A DNA stretch of 64,000 nucleotides, taken from the NCBI RefSeq assembly GCF_014279655.1, contig NZ_CP047946.1:1-64000 (forward strand). Direction: 5' to 3'. The notes under the pieces are model-generated. The model ran no database searches and was not told the origin of the DNA. It saw only the letters and a program-made list of their open reading frames with translations. This document shows, in pieces, positions 10,489 to 19,409 of this stretch. Origin of the DNA: Synechococcus sp. ROS8604 (GTDB lineage: Bacteria; Cyanobacteriota; Cyanobacteriia; PCC-6307; Cyanobiaceae). Numbering within the stretch: position 1 is the stretch's first letter; the number at the start of each line of letters is the position of its first letter. The position numbers and the translations under genes were made by a program.

Positions 10489-11151
10489 GTGTCCGCATCC
10501 CCATCGGGTTCTCAATCCTTACGACTGTCGTTTGTTCTGAGGTGGTTGGGCATCACTCTGGTTGCGCTGCTGGCATTGCAGATGGCCGTGCTGCTGAGTG
10601 CAGCTGATTGGGCTGATGGAGTTTTTAAGCAACTGCTCATTGAGCGCTTAGTCAATCAAGCTCCCATGGGGCTGATCGGCCTCTTGCTTATGCTTTTGGG
10701 ATCGCGCCTTGACCAACCGGAGACAGCAAGACCTCCCATTCGTTGGTTCGTTTGTGTGATTTCAGGGCTGTTGGCGATTTTGATGATCGTGGTTGTTCCC
10801 GTTTCGATCTCAGGCAATCAGAACCTCTCGGGTGAATCGAATCAAACGCTTGAGCAGCAAAAGGGTCAGTTGGAGATGGCTCGTCAGCAATCGGCGAATC
10901 CTGAGAACGTAAAAATGCTGGGTAACCAGCTCACTCAGGCAGGACAGTTGCCTGCTGATGCCAGTGAGGAAGACAGGGTCAAAGCTGCTCAGGCTTTCAT
11001 CGATAAGCAGCTGGCGCAGATGGAACAGCAGATCAAGCAGGGGGAACGTCAGCGCAACCTTGCTGTGAATCAGCGTCGTTTCGGCGGCACTTTGAGCGCG
11101 GTGATTCTTGCCGTTGCCTTTGTGCTCTTGGCTCTAGGGGCCGTGATCTGA
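10489..11151 (+). CDS. HpsJ-family membrane protein
   Basis: This 220-residue protein has four likely membrane segments: about residues 18-38, 58-70, 84-104 and a last one at 198-218. A loop of about 90 residues lies between the third and fourth, rich in Gln and Glu and likely helical (QTLEQQKGQLEMARQQ, QAFIDKQLAQMEQQIKQ). The layout matches the HpsJ family, named for hormogonium polysaccharide genes in filamentous cyanobacteria. Unicellular species also carry it, where the role is not established. The start is GTG at 10489. The 41-base spacer to the divergent queG must hold both promoters. Confidence 0.75.
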   Translation: MSASPSGSQSLRLSFVLRWLGITLVALLALQMAVLLSAADWADGVFKQLLIERLVNQAPMGLIGLLLMLLGSRLDQPETARPPIRWFVCVISGLLAILMIVVVPVSISGNQNLSGESNQTLEQQKGQLEMARQQSANPENVKMLGNQLTQAGQLPADASEEDRVKAAQAFIDKQLAQMEQQIKQGERQRNLAVNQRRFGGTLSAVILAVAFVLLALGAVI

Positions 11152-11209
11152 GCGATCTGCTGGTTAGGTTGGTGAGATCACGTCAGCCTTCGGCCACAGG
11201 CGTTCCTTG

Positions 11210-11956
11210 GTGCAGTCCAATACAAGACCTGACCTGCCGCTTAGCGCCAGGCTTCAGCAAGATCTGAAAAACGATTTAATCGCTGGGTTGTTGGTGGTCA
11301 TTCCACTGGCAACCACGATTTGGTTGGCCACCACGGTCAGTCGTTTTGTTCTGGCTTTTCTTACCTCGATTCCCAAACAGTTCAACCCGTTCATCACCCT
11401 TAATCCTCTTCTCCAGGATTTGATCAACCTGGCGCTGGGATTGACGGTGCCACTCTTCGCGATTCTGCTGATCGGTTTGATGGCGAGGAACATCGTCGGT
11501 CGCTGGTTGCTGGAGTTTGGCGAGGAAACCCTGCAACGCATTCCTCTTGCTGGCTCGGTTTACAAAACCTTGAAACAGCTGCTCGCCACGTTTTTGAGAG
11601 ATAACTCTCAGCGTTTTCGGCGTGTGGTCTTAGTGGAATATCCCCGCGAGGGCCTTTACAGCGTGGGTTTTGTGACCGGCGTGGTGGGACCTTCCCTCCA
11701 AGCTGAGCTCAAGGAACCCCTTCTCAGTGTGTTCATCCCCACAGCACCAAACCCCACAACGGGCTGGTACACCTTGGTTCCCGAAACATCTGTCAAAGAT
11801 CTGGACATTTCCGTGGAAGATGCGTTCCGAACGATCATTTCCGCTGGCATTGTGAATCCTGATGAGCGTGAAGCTCCTGTGAATCGAAGTTTCTCCAGCC
11901 TGATTTCTCAGCTGAGGGGTTCTGTCTCACCGTCGTCGTCCACCACTGGAGCCTGA
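11210..11956 (+). CDS. DUF502-family membrane protein
   Basis: The 248-residue protein belongs to the DUF502 family. Two membrane segments are visible: about residues 23-52 (IAGLLVVIPLATTIWLATTV onward) and about 70-92 (INLALGLTVPLFAILLIGLM). A conserved soluble part follows, with PLAGSVYKTLKQL, VVLVEYPREGLYSVGFVTG and FIPTAPNPTTGWYTLVP, typical of the family. The function is unknown; plant relatives are linked to membrane trafficking. I use GTG at 11210; a TTG just before is possible. nusB follows after 15 bases, so the two are probably co-transcribed. Confidence 0.85.
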   Translation: MQSNTRPDLPLSARLQQDLKNDLIAGLLVVIPLATTIWLATTVSRFVLAFLTSIPKQFNPFITLNPLLQDLINLALGLTVPLFAILLIGLMARNIVGRWLLEFGEETLQRIPLAGSVYKTLKQLLATFLRDNSQRFRRVVLVEYPREGLYSVGFVTGVVGPSLQAELKEPLLSVFIPTAPNPTTGWYTLVPETSVKDLDISVEDAFRTIISAGIVNPDEREAPVNRSFSSLISQLRGSVSPSSSTTGA

Positions 11957-11971
11957 ACTCGACTCGGCCGT

Positions 11972-12610
11972 ATGTCCATGCAGTCCCAATCCCTGTCCCG
12001 TGAACTAGCGCTGCTGGTGCTCGGTCAATGCCCTGAGCGGGTGGATCATCCCCCTGATCTCTCCCTGGACACCTTGCTCCAAAAGGCCCTCGATAGCTTG
12101 ATGCAGCACTGGACTGAAGTCCTGGATTGTTGTGCTGGAGATCTGGAAAAAGCTCAGCAACACTTGCTCGAAAGTGAACTAAAAGATGGCCCCTCCTCCG
12201 ATCAGAGTTCGGTTCGTGCGTCGTTGCAGTTGTCCCTTACGGGGGCCGAACAAGTTCTGAATGGTCTTTCAGCCAGTCTTGAGTTGCCCCGTTTGTTGGC
12301 CCTATCCAATCAAGACCAGGTGCGTCGCGAGGCCATGCAACGCGTGACGTTTGTGCTGAAAAAACGCAAAGCGATTGATCAGTTGCTGGATGGTGTGATG
12401 GAGGGCTGGCGCCTCACCCGGCTACCGCGCATTGATCGCGATATTTTGCGCTTGGCTGTGATTGATCTTTCAGAACTCAATACTCCCGCGGCTGTGGCTT
12501 GCAACGAAGCTGTTGAATTAGCCCATCGCTTCAGTGACGAGCAAGGCCGAAAGATGATCAATGGTGTGCTGCGTCGTCTGCAGAACGCCCCCTCACTGGT
12601 GTTGTCTTGA
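11972..12610 (+). CDS. nusB: Transcription antitermination factor NusB
   Basis: The 212-residue protein is NusB, which with NusE (S10) binds boxA RNA and supports rRNA antitermination. It is longer than the roughly 140-residue E. coli protein, with an insert in the N-terminal half, as is common in cyanobacteria. The conserved C-terminal helices are present: WRLTRLPRIDRDILRLAVIDL and AVACNEAVELAHRFSDEQGRKMINGVL. The ATG at 11972 has a second ATG two codons in. ftsY begins five bases after the stop. Confidence 0.95.
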   Translation: MSMQSQSLSRELALLVLGQCPERVDHPPDLSLDTLLQKALDSLMQHWTEVLDCCAGDLEKAQQHLLESELKDGPSSDQSSVRASLQLSLTGAEQVLNGLSASLELPRLLALSNQDQVRREAMQRVTFVLKKRKAIDQLLDGVMEGWRLTRLPRIDRDILRLAVIDLSELNTPAAVACNEAVELAHRFSDEQGRKMINGVLRRLQNAPSLVLS

Positions 12611-12614
12611 AATC

Positions 12615-14300
12615 ATGGTCTACGACTGGTTTAATCGCGGATCCGTTCCTCCTGAAACCCCAGTGGACCCTCCAGTGGATCCAGAGGTTCACCCCGATCA
12701 GTCTTCTGAGTCGCAACCAGCAGACGTGCAGTTGGCTGAACCCCAATCGTCTGAGCCGGAAGACGATTCTCTTGAATGGGCCCGCCAGGCCTATGCCCGT
12801 TTAAAAGCTCAGAAAGCTGAGGCTGCTGAGGCCGCCAAGACAGCCCAGATCGATTCGACGTCGGAACAGAACGTGGTGGTTCCTCCTGTGATGGAGCCTC
12901 CAGCGGTGATGCCAACAGCTGTTGTCGCTCCTCCAGAAGTTGCTTCTCCAGAAGCCTCTCCTTCTCCTGCCAGCGAAACTTCTTCGGTTGAGCTCCCGGA
13001 GCCTCCTGCTGAGACGGTCGAGCCGGCACAACAGGCCCCGGTGGTGGAGTCTGCTGTTGTTCCCGCGCCGACTCCGACCGCACCTACGTCTCCTGCCCCA
13101 ACTGCTACGCCACCTGCCCCAACTGCTACGCCACCTGCCCCGGCGTTGTCTTTCCTTGAACAGGCAGCTGCCCAGCGGGATCAGCGTCAGCAAGAGCTCG
13201 AGCAACCTGCTGAGCCAGACCCTGTTCCGGTTGTTCCAGTCGCAGCCCAAGCGGCGCCGACGATTGATCAGGATGAACCCAGCCTTGGAGACTTTGACGA
13301 TGCCTTCACCTGGTCGGCTGAAGTTTTAGCGGCCCAAGGGCGTAGTGCGGAACAGGTCACCCTCGAGGAGATCGACTGGTTAGGGCGACTTCGCCAAGGC
13401 CTGGAGAAGACCCGCCAAGGCTTTGTTACCGGTCTGCTGGAAAACCTGGGCGACGATCCGTTGACCCCAGAGGTGCTCGACGACCTTGAATCGCTTTTGT
13501 TGAGGGCTGATGCGGGGGTTCAGGCCACGGATCAGGTGCTGGATGCCCTACGGCAGCGGATGAACGAACAGGTCGTTGATCCCAGCGAAGGCATTCGCTT
13601 TCTGAAGGAACAGCTCCGCGACCTGCTTGATGAGCCGATGAAGGCGAGTGCTGTTGACCTCCTCGCTCCTCAACGGGATCGCCTGAATGTTTGGCTTTTG
13701 GTTGGAGTGAATGGCGTTGGTAAAACCACCACCCTCGGCAAGCTCGCCAATCTTGCTGTTCGCAGTGGGTATTCCGCCTTAATCGCAGCGGCCGATACCT
13801 TTCGTGCCGCAGCTGTTCAGCAAGTTCAGGTTTGGGGGGATCGCAGTGATGTGCCAGTTGTGGCCAATCCTTCAGCGAATGCGGATCCTGCAGCGGTGGT
13901 GTTTGATGCGATCGGTGCCGCCCGTTCCAAGGGCACTGATTTGGTTCTGGTGGACACGGCCGGTCGCCTGCAGACCAAGCACAACTTGATGGAGGAGCTG
14001 GAAAAGATCCGTCGTGTGGTGGATCGTCTTGCTCCCGAAGCCCATGTGGAATCGTTGTTGGTGCTCGATGCCAGTCAGGGCCAGAACGGCTTGAAGCAGG
14101 CGATGGCCTTTGCCCGTGCTGCTGGGCTCACAGGGGTGGTGATTACCAAGCTCGATGGCACAGCCAGAGGCGGTGTGGCGCTGGCTGTTGCTTCAGAAGC
14201 AAAGCTGCCGATTCGCTTTATTGGCGCTGGTGAGGGGATTCGCGATCTTCGTCCTTTCAATAGTTTTGAATTTGTGGAGGCCCTATTGGCATCGCGTTGA
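12615..14300 (+). CDS. ftsY: Signal recognition particle receptor FtsY
   Basis: The 561-residue protein is the SRP receptor GTPase that delivers ribosome-nascent chain complexes to the membrane. The C-terminal NG domain is complete: G1 GVNGVGKTTTLGKLA at about residues 363-377, ADTFRAAAVQQ, DTAGRLQTKHN and TKLDGTARGG. The first 220 or so residues are an acidic A domain of Pro, Ala, Val and Glu, low in complexity, with a short tandem repeat. The ATG at 12615 lies five bases after nusB and gives the usual MVYDWFNRG start; an upstream in-frame start would run into nusB. Confidence 0.96.
   Translation: MVYDWFNRGSVPPETPVDPPVDPEVHPDQSSESQPADVQLAEPQSSEPEDDSLEWARQAYARLKAQKAEAAEAAKTAQIDSTSEQNVVVPPVMEPPAVMPTAVVAPPEVASPEASPSPASETSSVELPEPPAETVEPAQQAPVVESAVVPAPTPTAPTSPAPTATPPAPTATPPAPALSFLEQAAAQRDQRQQELEQPAEPDPVPVVPVAAQAAPTIDQDEPSLGDFDDAFTWSAEVLAAQGRSAEQVTLEEIDWLGRLRQGLEKTRQGFVTGLLENLGDDPLTPEVLDDLESLLLRADAGVQATDQVLDALRQRMNEQVVDPSEGIRFLKEQLRDLLDEPMKASAVDLLAPQRDRLNVWLLVGVNGVGKTTTLGKLANLAVRSGYSALIAAADTFRAAAVQQVQVWGDRSDVPVVANPSANADPAAVVFDAIGAARSKGTDLVLVDTAGRLQTKHNLMEELEKIRRVVDRLAPEAHVESLLVLDASQGQNGLKQAMAFARAAGLTGVVITKLDGTARGGVALAVASEAKLPIRFIGAGEGIRDLRPFNSFEFVEALLASR
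13092..13137 (+). repeat. 21-base tandem repeat in the ftsY A domain
   Basis: Two exact copies of a 21-base unit (CTGCCCCAACTGCTACGCCAC) sit side by side, followed by the start of a third. They encode repeated PAPTATP in the proline-rich linker of FtsY. Because the unit is a multiple of three bases, copy-number change would keep the reading frame. Confidence 0.85.
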
Positions 14301-14367
14301 TGCGTTTCGCATTGCGGCCTGATCAAGCTGAACTTGCTACGTTGCGCCTTCTGCTGGGTGCTGGGCC

Positions 14368-15777
14368 GTGAGCAGCACACCTTCATGGCGACATCCGGCA
14401 ACGCCTCAACGTGGAATCAACCAATCGTTGACGGCCACAGCCTCGCTACGACAGCTGTTAGAGAGCATGTCGCGGGAGCAGCGTTCCAATCAGGAGCTGC
14501 TGGTGTCGCTTGGGTTTGCGTTGCGCAGCTTCAGCAACCTCAACCGTTTTTTGGAGTTGGTGCCGGTGGTCGCTGCCCGGCTTGTCGGGGTTCAGGGTTC
14601 CCTGCTGGTTCCGTTTCAGGCGGACGGACGTCTTTGGCGTGAACAGCTGCAGATGCTTCCTGGTCCACGCAGGGAGGGCTTGTTGCGGGCGCTTGCTTCT
14701 CATGAGCCTGGCAACGTCGTTGGTTTTGGATCCGACGAAGGTCTCGTGCGGGCGATGGATCGTTTGGTCCAGCGACAGCTTGGTAGTGCCGGACTTTTTG
14801 CGACTTCGTTGATCGCTCGTGGTCGGCCGAGGGGACGACTTTACGTTTTCAACCCGTCGAGTCCTCTTGCTTGGAGTGACGTCTATCGCCGCCATGTGCA
14901 ATTGGTGGCCGATCTCACAGGGGTCGCGATTGAAAATGATTTGATGCTTCAGGAGGCCCGTCGGCATGAACGGGTTGATCGTCAGCTCAGCATCGGAGCG
15001 GATATTCAGGCTCAGCTGTTGCCCGATCACTGCCCTGTGATCGAAGGCGTGGATCTTGCGGCGCGTTGCCGGCCGGCTTTTCAAGTTGGCGGTGATTACT
15101 ACGATTTCATTCCAACCCGGCCAGAACTGATCGGACGCCGTAGGGAGCGTGGCCGTTGGGCTTTCGTGATGGGGGATGTGATGGGTAAGGGGGTGCCAGC
15201 GGGATTATTGATGACCATGCTCCGCGGCATGCTCAGGGCAGAGGTTTTGAGTGGTCTGCCGCCCGATCGCATCCTTTATGACCTCAACCAATTAGCGCTG
15301 GAAGACCTGTCTCAGTCCCATCGCTTCGTCACGCTCTTTTATTCCGATTTCGATCCACGCACGAGGCGACTTCGTTACGCCAACGCCGCCCACAACCCAC
15401 CGTTGATTTGGCGTGCCCAGTCTCGGAAATTGATGCGATTGGATGCTCCCGGGCTCCTGATTGGCCTTCAGCCTGAGGCGGAATATGGCTGTGAATCGCT
15501 CGTGCTTGAGCCTGGTGACGTTCTTCTTTATTACACGGACGGCGTCACTGAAGCCCCTGGGATCACAGGTGATCGCTTTGATGAGGCGCGCTTGATGCGC
15601 TCACTTGAGCAAGCCTGTCGATCGGGAACTGGATCCCAAGGGATTCTTGATCACTTGTTCAGTCGGCTCGATCGGTTTGTGGGACCCACCCGTCAGTTGG
15701 ATGACGATGCCTCGATGGTGGTGCTCAAGGTCAAAGAGGAGATCATGCTGCCGTCTGTCCCCCGGTCTTTGGCCTGA
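14368..15777 (+). CDS. GAF-like/PP2C-type serine phosphatase (RsbU/SpoIIE family)
   Basis: The 469-residue protein has an N-terminal sensor region at about residues 30-200 that resembles a GAF fold, ending in a helix ([20 protein letters not shown]). A C-terminal SpoIIE/RsbU-type PP2C phosphatase follows. Metal-binding motifs are visible: [36 protein letters not shown] and [11 protein letters not shown]. Such enzymes dephosphorylate anti-anti-sigma proteins and so control alternative sigma factors. No anti-sigma partner is adjacent, so the target is unknown. The start is GTG at 14368, 67 bases after ftsY. It is likely cytoplasmic. Confidence 0.88.
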   Translation: MSSTPSWRHPATPQRGINQSLTATASLRQLLESMSREQRSNQELLVSLGFALRSFSNLNRFLELVPVVAARLVGVQGSLLVPFQADGRLWREQLQMLPGPRREGLLRALASHEPGNVVGFGSDEGLVRAMDRLVQRQLGSAGLFATSLIARGRPRGRLYVFNPSSPLAWSDVYRRHVQLVADLTGVAIENDLMLQEARRHERVDRQLSIGADIQAQLLPDHCPVIEGVDLAARCRPAFQVGGDYYDFIPTRPELIGRRRERGRWAFVMGDVMGKGVPAGLLMTMLRGMLRAEVLSGLPPDRILYDLNQLALEDLSQSHRFVTLFYSDFDPRTRRLRYANAAHNPPLIWRAQSRKLMRLDAPGLLIGLQPEAEYGCESLVLEPGDVLLYYTDGVTEAPGITGDRFDEARLMRSLEQACRSGTGSQGILDHLFSRLDRFVGPTRQLDDDASMVVLKVKEEIMLPSVPRSLA

Positions 15778-15808
15778 CAAGCTGAGGACAAGCGCAGAGG
15801 AGAGTGAC

Positions 15809-17218
15809 ATGGCAGGGGGGGTGACGGGTGGAGACTCCGCAACCTGGAGTGACCGGTTTGAGCAGGGCTTGCATCCGGCGATTGAACGTTTTAATGCGTC
15901 GATTGGCTTTGATATCACCCTTCTCCAGGAAGATCTGGATGGGTCGATCGCCCATGCCCGCATGCTTGCTCAGTGCGGTGTGATCCAGGAAGAGGAGGCC
16001 AATCAACTTGTGGCTGGTCTTGAACAAGTCCGCCAGGAAGCGGCATCAGGACAGTTTCAGCCAGGGCTCGCCGATGAAGATGTGCACTTCGCTGTTGAGC
16101 GACGTCTGATTGCTTTGCTTGGTCCGGTTGGCAAGAAATTGCACACCGGTCGGAGTCGTAACGACCAGGTGGGGACCGATTTGCGGCTTTGGCTCAGGCG
16201 TCGTTTGGATGAGCTTGAACAGCATTTGCTTGGCTTTCAGCGTGCCTTGCTTGACCAGGCGAACCTTCACAGCAACACCCTGATTCCTGGCTACACGCAT
16301 CTGCAGCGTGCCCAGCCTCTGTGCCTCGCTCACCATCTTCTTGCTTACGTGGAGATGGTGGAGAGGGATCGGCAGCGGATGGCGGACTTGCGCAAACGGC
16401 TGAATCTCTCCCCTTTGGGTGCCGCAGCTTTGGCGGGCACTCCGGTACCGATCGATCGCAGGAGCACCGCGTCGGCCCTTGGCTTCGATGGCATCTATGC
16501 CAACAGCTTGGATGCGGTGAGTGATCGTGATTTCACGGTGGAATTTTCGGCCGCGGCCTCCCTGGTGATGGTGCATCTCAGTCGTCTTGCTGAGGAGGTG
16601 ATTTTTTGGGCGTCAGAGGAATGTGGCTTTGTACGGCTCACCGATCGCTGTGCAACGGGCAGCAGCTTGATGCCGCAGAAAAAAAACCCTGATGTTCCTG
16701 AATTGGTGCGTGGCAAATGCGGGCGGGTGTTCGGCCACTTACAAGGCCTGCTCACGATGATTAAGGGCTTGCCACTGGCCTACAACAAAGATTTTCAGGA
16801 GGACAAAGAGGCGCTTTTTGATGTGGTGGCGACCACATCGCAATGCCTTGAGGCGATGACGATTTTGCTTCAGGAAGGCTTGAGTTTCAGGACCGAACGC
16901 CTTGAGGCGGCTGTTGCTGCGGACTATTCCAATGCCACGGATGTGGCCGACTATCTCGTGGCGAAGCAGGTTCCTTTTCGAGAGGCCTATCAATTGGTTG
17001 GTGCTGTCGTGAAACATTGCCTTCAGGAAGGCGTGCTGCTTCGCGAACTGACGCTGGAGCGTTGGCAGCAGTTTCACCCTGCGATCGAGGCTGATTTGTT
17101 TGAGGCGTTAACACCTCGCAATGTGGTGGCAGCGCGAACCAGCGAAGGGGGAACAGGTTTCGACCGCGTCAACGAACAGCTGGCGATTTGGAACCAACGC
17201 TTTGGGCTTGCGAATTAG
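15809..17218 (+). CDS. argH: Argininosuccinate lyase
   Basis: The 469-residue enzyme splits argininosuccinate into arginine and fumarate, the last step of arginine synthesis. The fumarase/lyase superfamily signature [16 protein letters not shown] is present with its mobile serine loop, along with [17 protein letters not shown] and [10 protein letters not shown]. The ATG at 15809 gives the normal family length; the open frame extends upstream into the phosphatase gene but that part is not family sequence. It follows the phosphatase by 31 bases. Confidence 0.97.
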   Translation: MAGGVTGGDSATWSDRFEQGLHPAIERFNASIGFDITLLQEDLDGSIAHARMLAQCGVIQEEEANQLVAGLEQVRQEAASGQFQPGLADEDVHFAVERRLIALLGPVGKKLHTGRSRNDQVGTDLRLWLRRRLDELEQHLLGFQRALLDQANLHSNTLIPGYTHLQRAQPLCLAHHLLAYVEMVERDRQRMADLRKRLNLSPLGAAALAGTPVPIDRRSTASALGFDGIYANSLDAVSDRDFTVEFSAAASLVMVHLSRLAEEVIFWASEECGFVRLTDRCATGSSLMPQKKNPDVPELVRGKCGRVFGHLQGLLTMIKGLPLAYNKDFQEDKEALFDVVATTSQCLEAMTILLQEGLSFRTERLEAAVAADYSNATDVADYLVAKQVPFREAYQLVGAVVKHCLQEGVLLRELTLERWQQFHPAIEADLFEALTPRNVVAARTSEGGTGFDRVNEQLAIWNQRFGLAN

Positions 17219-17352
17219 GTTGTTTGATTGGTGATCATTCGGCTGAGATCGGACTACGCTGAAGGAGCCAGAGATTCAATGATCTTCTTTAGGTCCATGA
17301 ATTTTGGCCCTTTGATCCCATTGGCCCCTCTTAACTTCGGTCCATCAGATAA

Positions 17353-17805
17353 GTGAGCATTTTTGTCGGCAATCTTCCGTTCCGCGCTGAGCAGGAAGAC
17401 ATCATTGAATTGTTTTCCACCTATGGAGAGGTCACGAATTGTGCCCTCCCCCTAGAGCGCGACACCGGTCGCAAACGCGGCTTTGCATTTGTCGAAATGA
17501 GCGACGAAGCGGCCGAAGCATCTGCCATCGAGGCGCTTCAAGGTGCTGAATTGATGGGTCGTCCCCTGCGCATCAACAAAGCAGAGCCTCGTGGCAGTGC
17601 CCCCCGTCGCGATTTTGGTGGTGGCGGTGGCAACTACGGCGGTGGTGGCGGTGGTGAGCGTCGCTCTGGTGCGAGTGGCTGGGAAGATCGCAGCTATGGC
17701 AGTGGAGCTCCTCCAGCTGGCGGCAGTGCCTACGACGATGGCCGTACCCGTCGTCGCCGTGGCGGAGCTAACGACAACAGTGGATATGGCGGCGCCGAAG
17801 GCTGA
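17353..17805 (+). CDS. RRM-type RNA-binding protein with glycine-rich tail
   Basis: The 150-residue protein has one RNA-recognition motif, with RNP2 IFVGNL at residues 3-8 and RNP1 KRGFAFVEM at 41-49. A tail of Gly-rich and Arg-rich segments (GGGGGNYGGGGGGERR, RTRRRRGG) follows. This is the cyanobacterial Rbp family, which binds single-stranded RNA; many members respond to cold, and some help locate mRNA to thylakoids. The start is GTG at 17353. The 134-base upstream spacer, with no gene in it, is likely to hold the promoter and a 5' leader. Confidence 0.93.
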   Translation: MSIFVGNLPFRAEQEDIIELFSTYGEVTNCALPLERDTGRKRGFAFVEMSDEAAEASAIEALQGAELMGRPLRINKAEPRGSAPRRDFGGGGGNYGGGGGGERRSGASGWEDRSYGSGAPPAGGSAYDDGRTRRRRGGANDNSGYGGAEG

Positions 17806-17823
17806 CTTCGCTGTCATGGCTGC

Positions 17824-18828
17824 TTAGAGCCCGGCATCGAGCAGCTCCTGAGCTGCAGCCTCAATGATTTCAACTCCAGCACCAGCTTTTTGCGCTTTGC
17901 TGCTGAGGTTGTTCCGCCAATTCCTGGCTCCTGGGACTGCTTCCACAACCTGGACGAGATGCCGGCATAGATCCCACAGTCTTCCTCCTCGCTGAAGATG
18001 ACGTTCGGCATGGGGAATCAGCCCAAGCACGACATCGGAGGCCAACACTTGGCGTGGCACCGCGCCGTAGATCAAGCTGTCGATATCGCGCCAGCGCAGT
18101 GGGTGGGCATAAGCAGCCCGTCCGACCATCGCCCCATCGCAGTGCTTTAAGGCCTTGAGGCAATCCTCAGGGGTATCGAGGCCACCATTCAATTCAATGG
18201 TGAGATCGGGTCTGGATTCCTTTAAAGCAATCACGCGATCATGCTGAAGAGCAGGAATCGTGCGGTTTTGCTTGGGATCTAATCCTTCCAGCCATGCCTT
18301 GCGGGCATGTACGGAAAAGCGTAAGGCTCCGGCTTCAGCCACTTGGTCAACAAACTGTCTGAGCAGGTCATCACTGTCGAGATCATCAATACCAACGCGA
18401 TGTTTCACGGTGACTGGAAGCGATGATGCCGCCACCATGGCCTCCACACAACGCGCCACGGTTTGCGGCTCTGCCATCAAACAAGCTCCAAAATTCCCGG
18501 CTTGCACCCTTGGACTCGGGCAGCCCACATTGAGGTTGATCTCGTCGTACCCCCAATCAGCTGCCATCCGGGCGGCGTCGGCCAGTACTACAGGATCATC
18601 GCCTCCCACCTGCAGCGCTAGGGGATGTTCCTCGGGGTCAAAGTCGAGCAGCCGTTCACGGCGCTTGCTGTGGTGGAGAGCTTGGGCTACCACCATTTCG
18701 CTGTACAGCAGGCTTTGTTTGCTGATTTGGCGCATCAGCATGCGGAAATGCCGATCCGTGCAATCCAGCATGGGCGCCACACTGAAGCGCCAGGCGGGTT
18801 CCCGATCAGGTTTTTGGAGGGAATCCAT
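17824..18828 (-). CDS. dusA: tRNA-dihydrouridine synthase, DusA type
   Basis: This flavoenzyme reduces uridines in the D-loop of tRNA. The FMN-binding TIM barrel begins at SVAPMLDCTDRHFR, with the catalytic cysteine in LNVGCPSPRVQ. DusA-type features are HARKAWLEGLDPKQNR and VGRAAYAHPLRW, which separate it from DusB. I use ATG at 18828 (334 residues); a GTG at 18855 would add nine residues. It converges on the RRM gene with an 18-base gap and diverges from msrB. Confidence 0.93.
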   Translation of the reverse strand: MDSLQKPDREPAWRFSVAPMLDCTDRHFRMLMRQISKQSLLYSEMVVAQALHHSKRRERLLDFDPEEHPLALQVGGDDPVVLADAARMAADWGYDEINLNVGCPSPRVQAGNFGACLMAEPQTVARCVEAMVAASSLPVTVKHRVGIDDLDSDDLLRQFVDQVAEAGALRFSVHARKAWLEGLDPKQNRTIPALQHDRVIALKESRPDLTIELNGGLDTPEDCLKALKHCDGAMVGRAAYAHPLRWRDIDSLIYGAVPRQVLASDVVLGLIPHAERHLQRGGRLWDLCRHLVQVVEAVPGARNWRNNLSSKAQKAGAGVEIIEAAAQELLDAGL

Positions 18829-18896
18829 GCCTCCATGCTGCCTCGCTTTCCGCACCAGGCGCTCTAGAACAAGGAGAGTCTTTAAAAGACGTGCCG

Positions 18897-19409
18897 ATGG
18901 GTACTTCGATGCAAAGTTGGTTGTTAAGCCGTCGGTCGATGCTTCTCGCTTCGATTGCTGGGCTGATTGGTGTCATGAAAGTGCCAGAACAGGTTTTGGC
19001 GGCTTCTAAGGCTGGTGAATCCGCCTGGGATCTCAGCGATGGCGAATGGAAGAAGCGTCTCTCGCCTGAGGCGTATCAGGTGTTGCGTCAGGAAGGCACC
19101 GAACGCCCCTTCACCAGTCCTTTTAATAACGAAAAACGAGAAGGCATGTACCACTGCGCCGGTTGCGACCTGCCCTTGTTTGCTTCCACCGCCAAGTTTG
19201 ATAGCGGTACCGGTTGGCCCAGTTTTTGGGAGCCGCTTCCGGGCGGTGTGGATACAAAAGTAGATTTCAAATTAATTCTTCCTCGCACTGAATATCACTG
19301 CAGCCGCTGCGGTGGGCATCAGGGCCATGTTTTTAATGACGGTCCCCGACCGACGGGTAAGCGCTACTGCAACAACGGAGTCGCCCTGCGTTTCCAACCC
19401 ACAGCATGA
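18897..19409 (+). CDS. msrB: Peptide-methionine (R)-S-oxide reductase with Tat-like signal
   Basis: The 170-residue protein is MsrB, which repairs methionine-R-sulfoxide in proteins. The zinc ligands are in CAGC and CSRC, GHQGHVF is present, and the catalytic cysteine is in RYCNNG. In front of the enzyme lies a signal of about 38 residues with twin arginines (Arg12-Arg13 in LSRRSMLLAS), a hydrophobic core and a VLAAS-like cleavage region. That predicts Tat export of the folded, zinc-bound enzyme to the periplasm or thylakoid lumen. I use ATG at 18897; GTG at 18891 is possible. AAGGAG lies at 18871-18876. Confidence 0.93.
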   Translation: MGTSMQSWLLSRRSMLLASIAGLIGVMKVPEQVLAASKAGESAWDLSDGEWKKRLSPEAYQVLRQEGTERPFTSPFNNEKREGMYHCAGCDLPLFASTAKFDSGTGWPSFWEPLPGGVDTKVDFKLILPRTEYHCSRCGGHQGHVFNDGPRPTGKRYCNNGVALRFQPTA

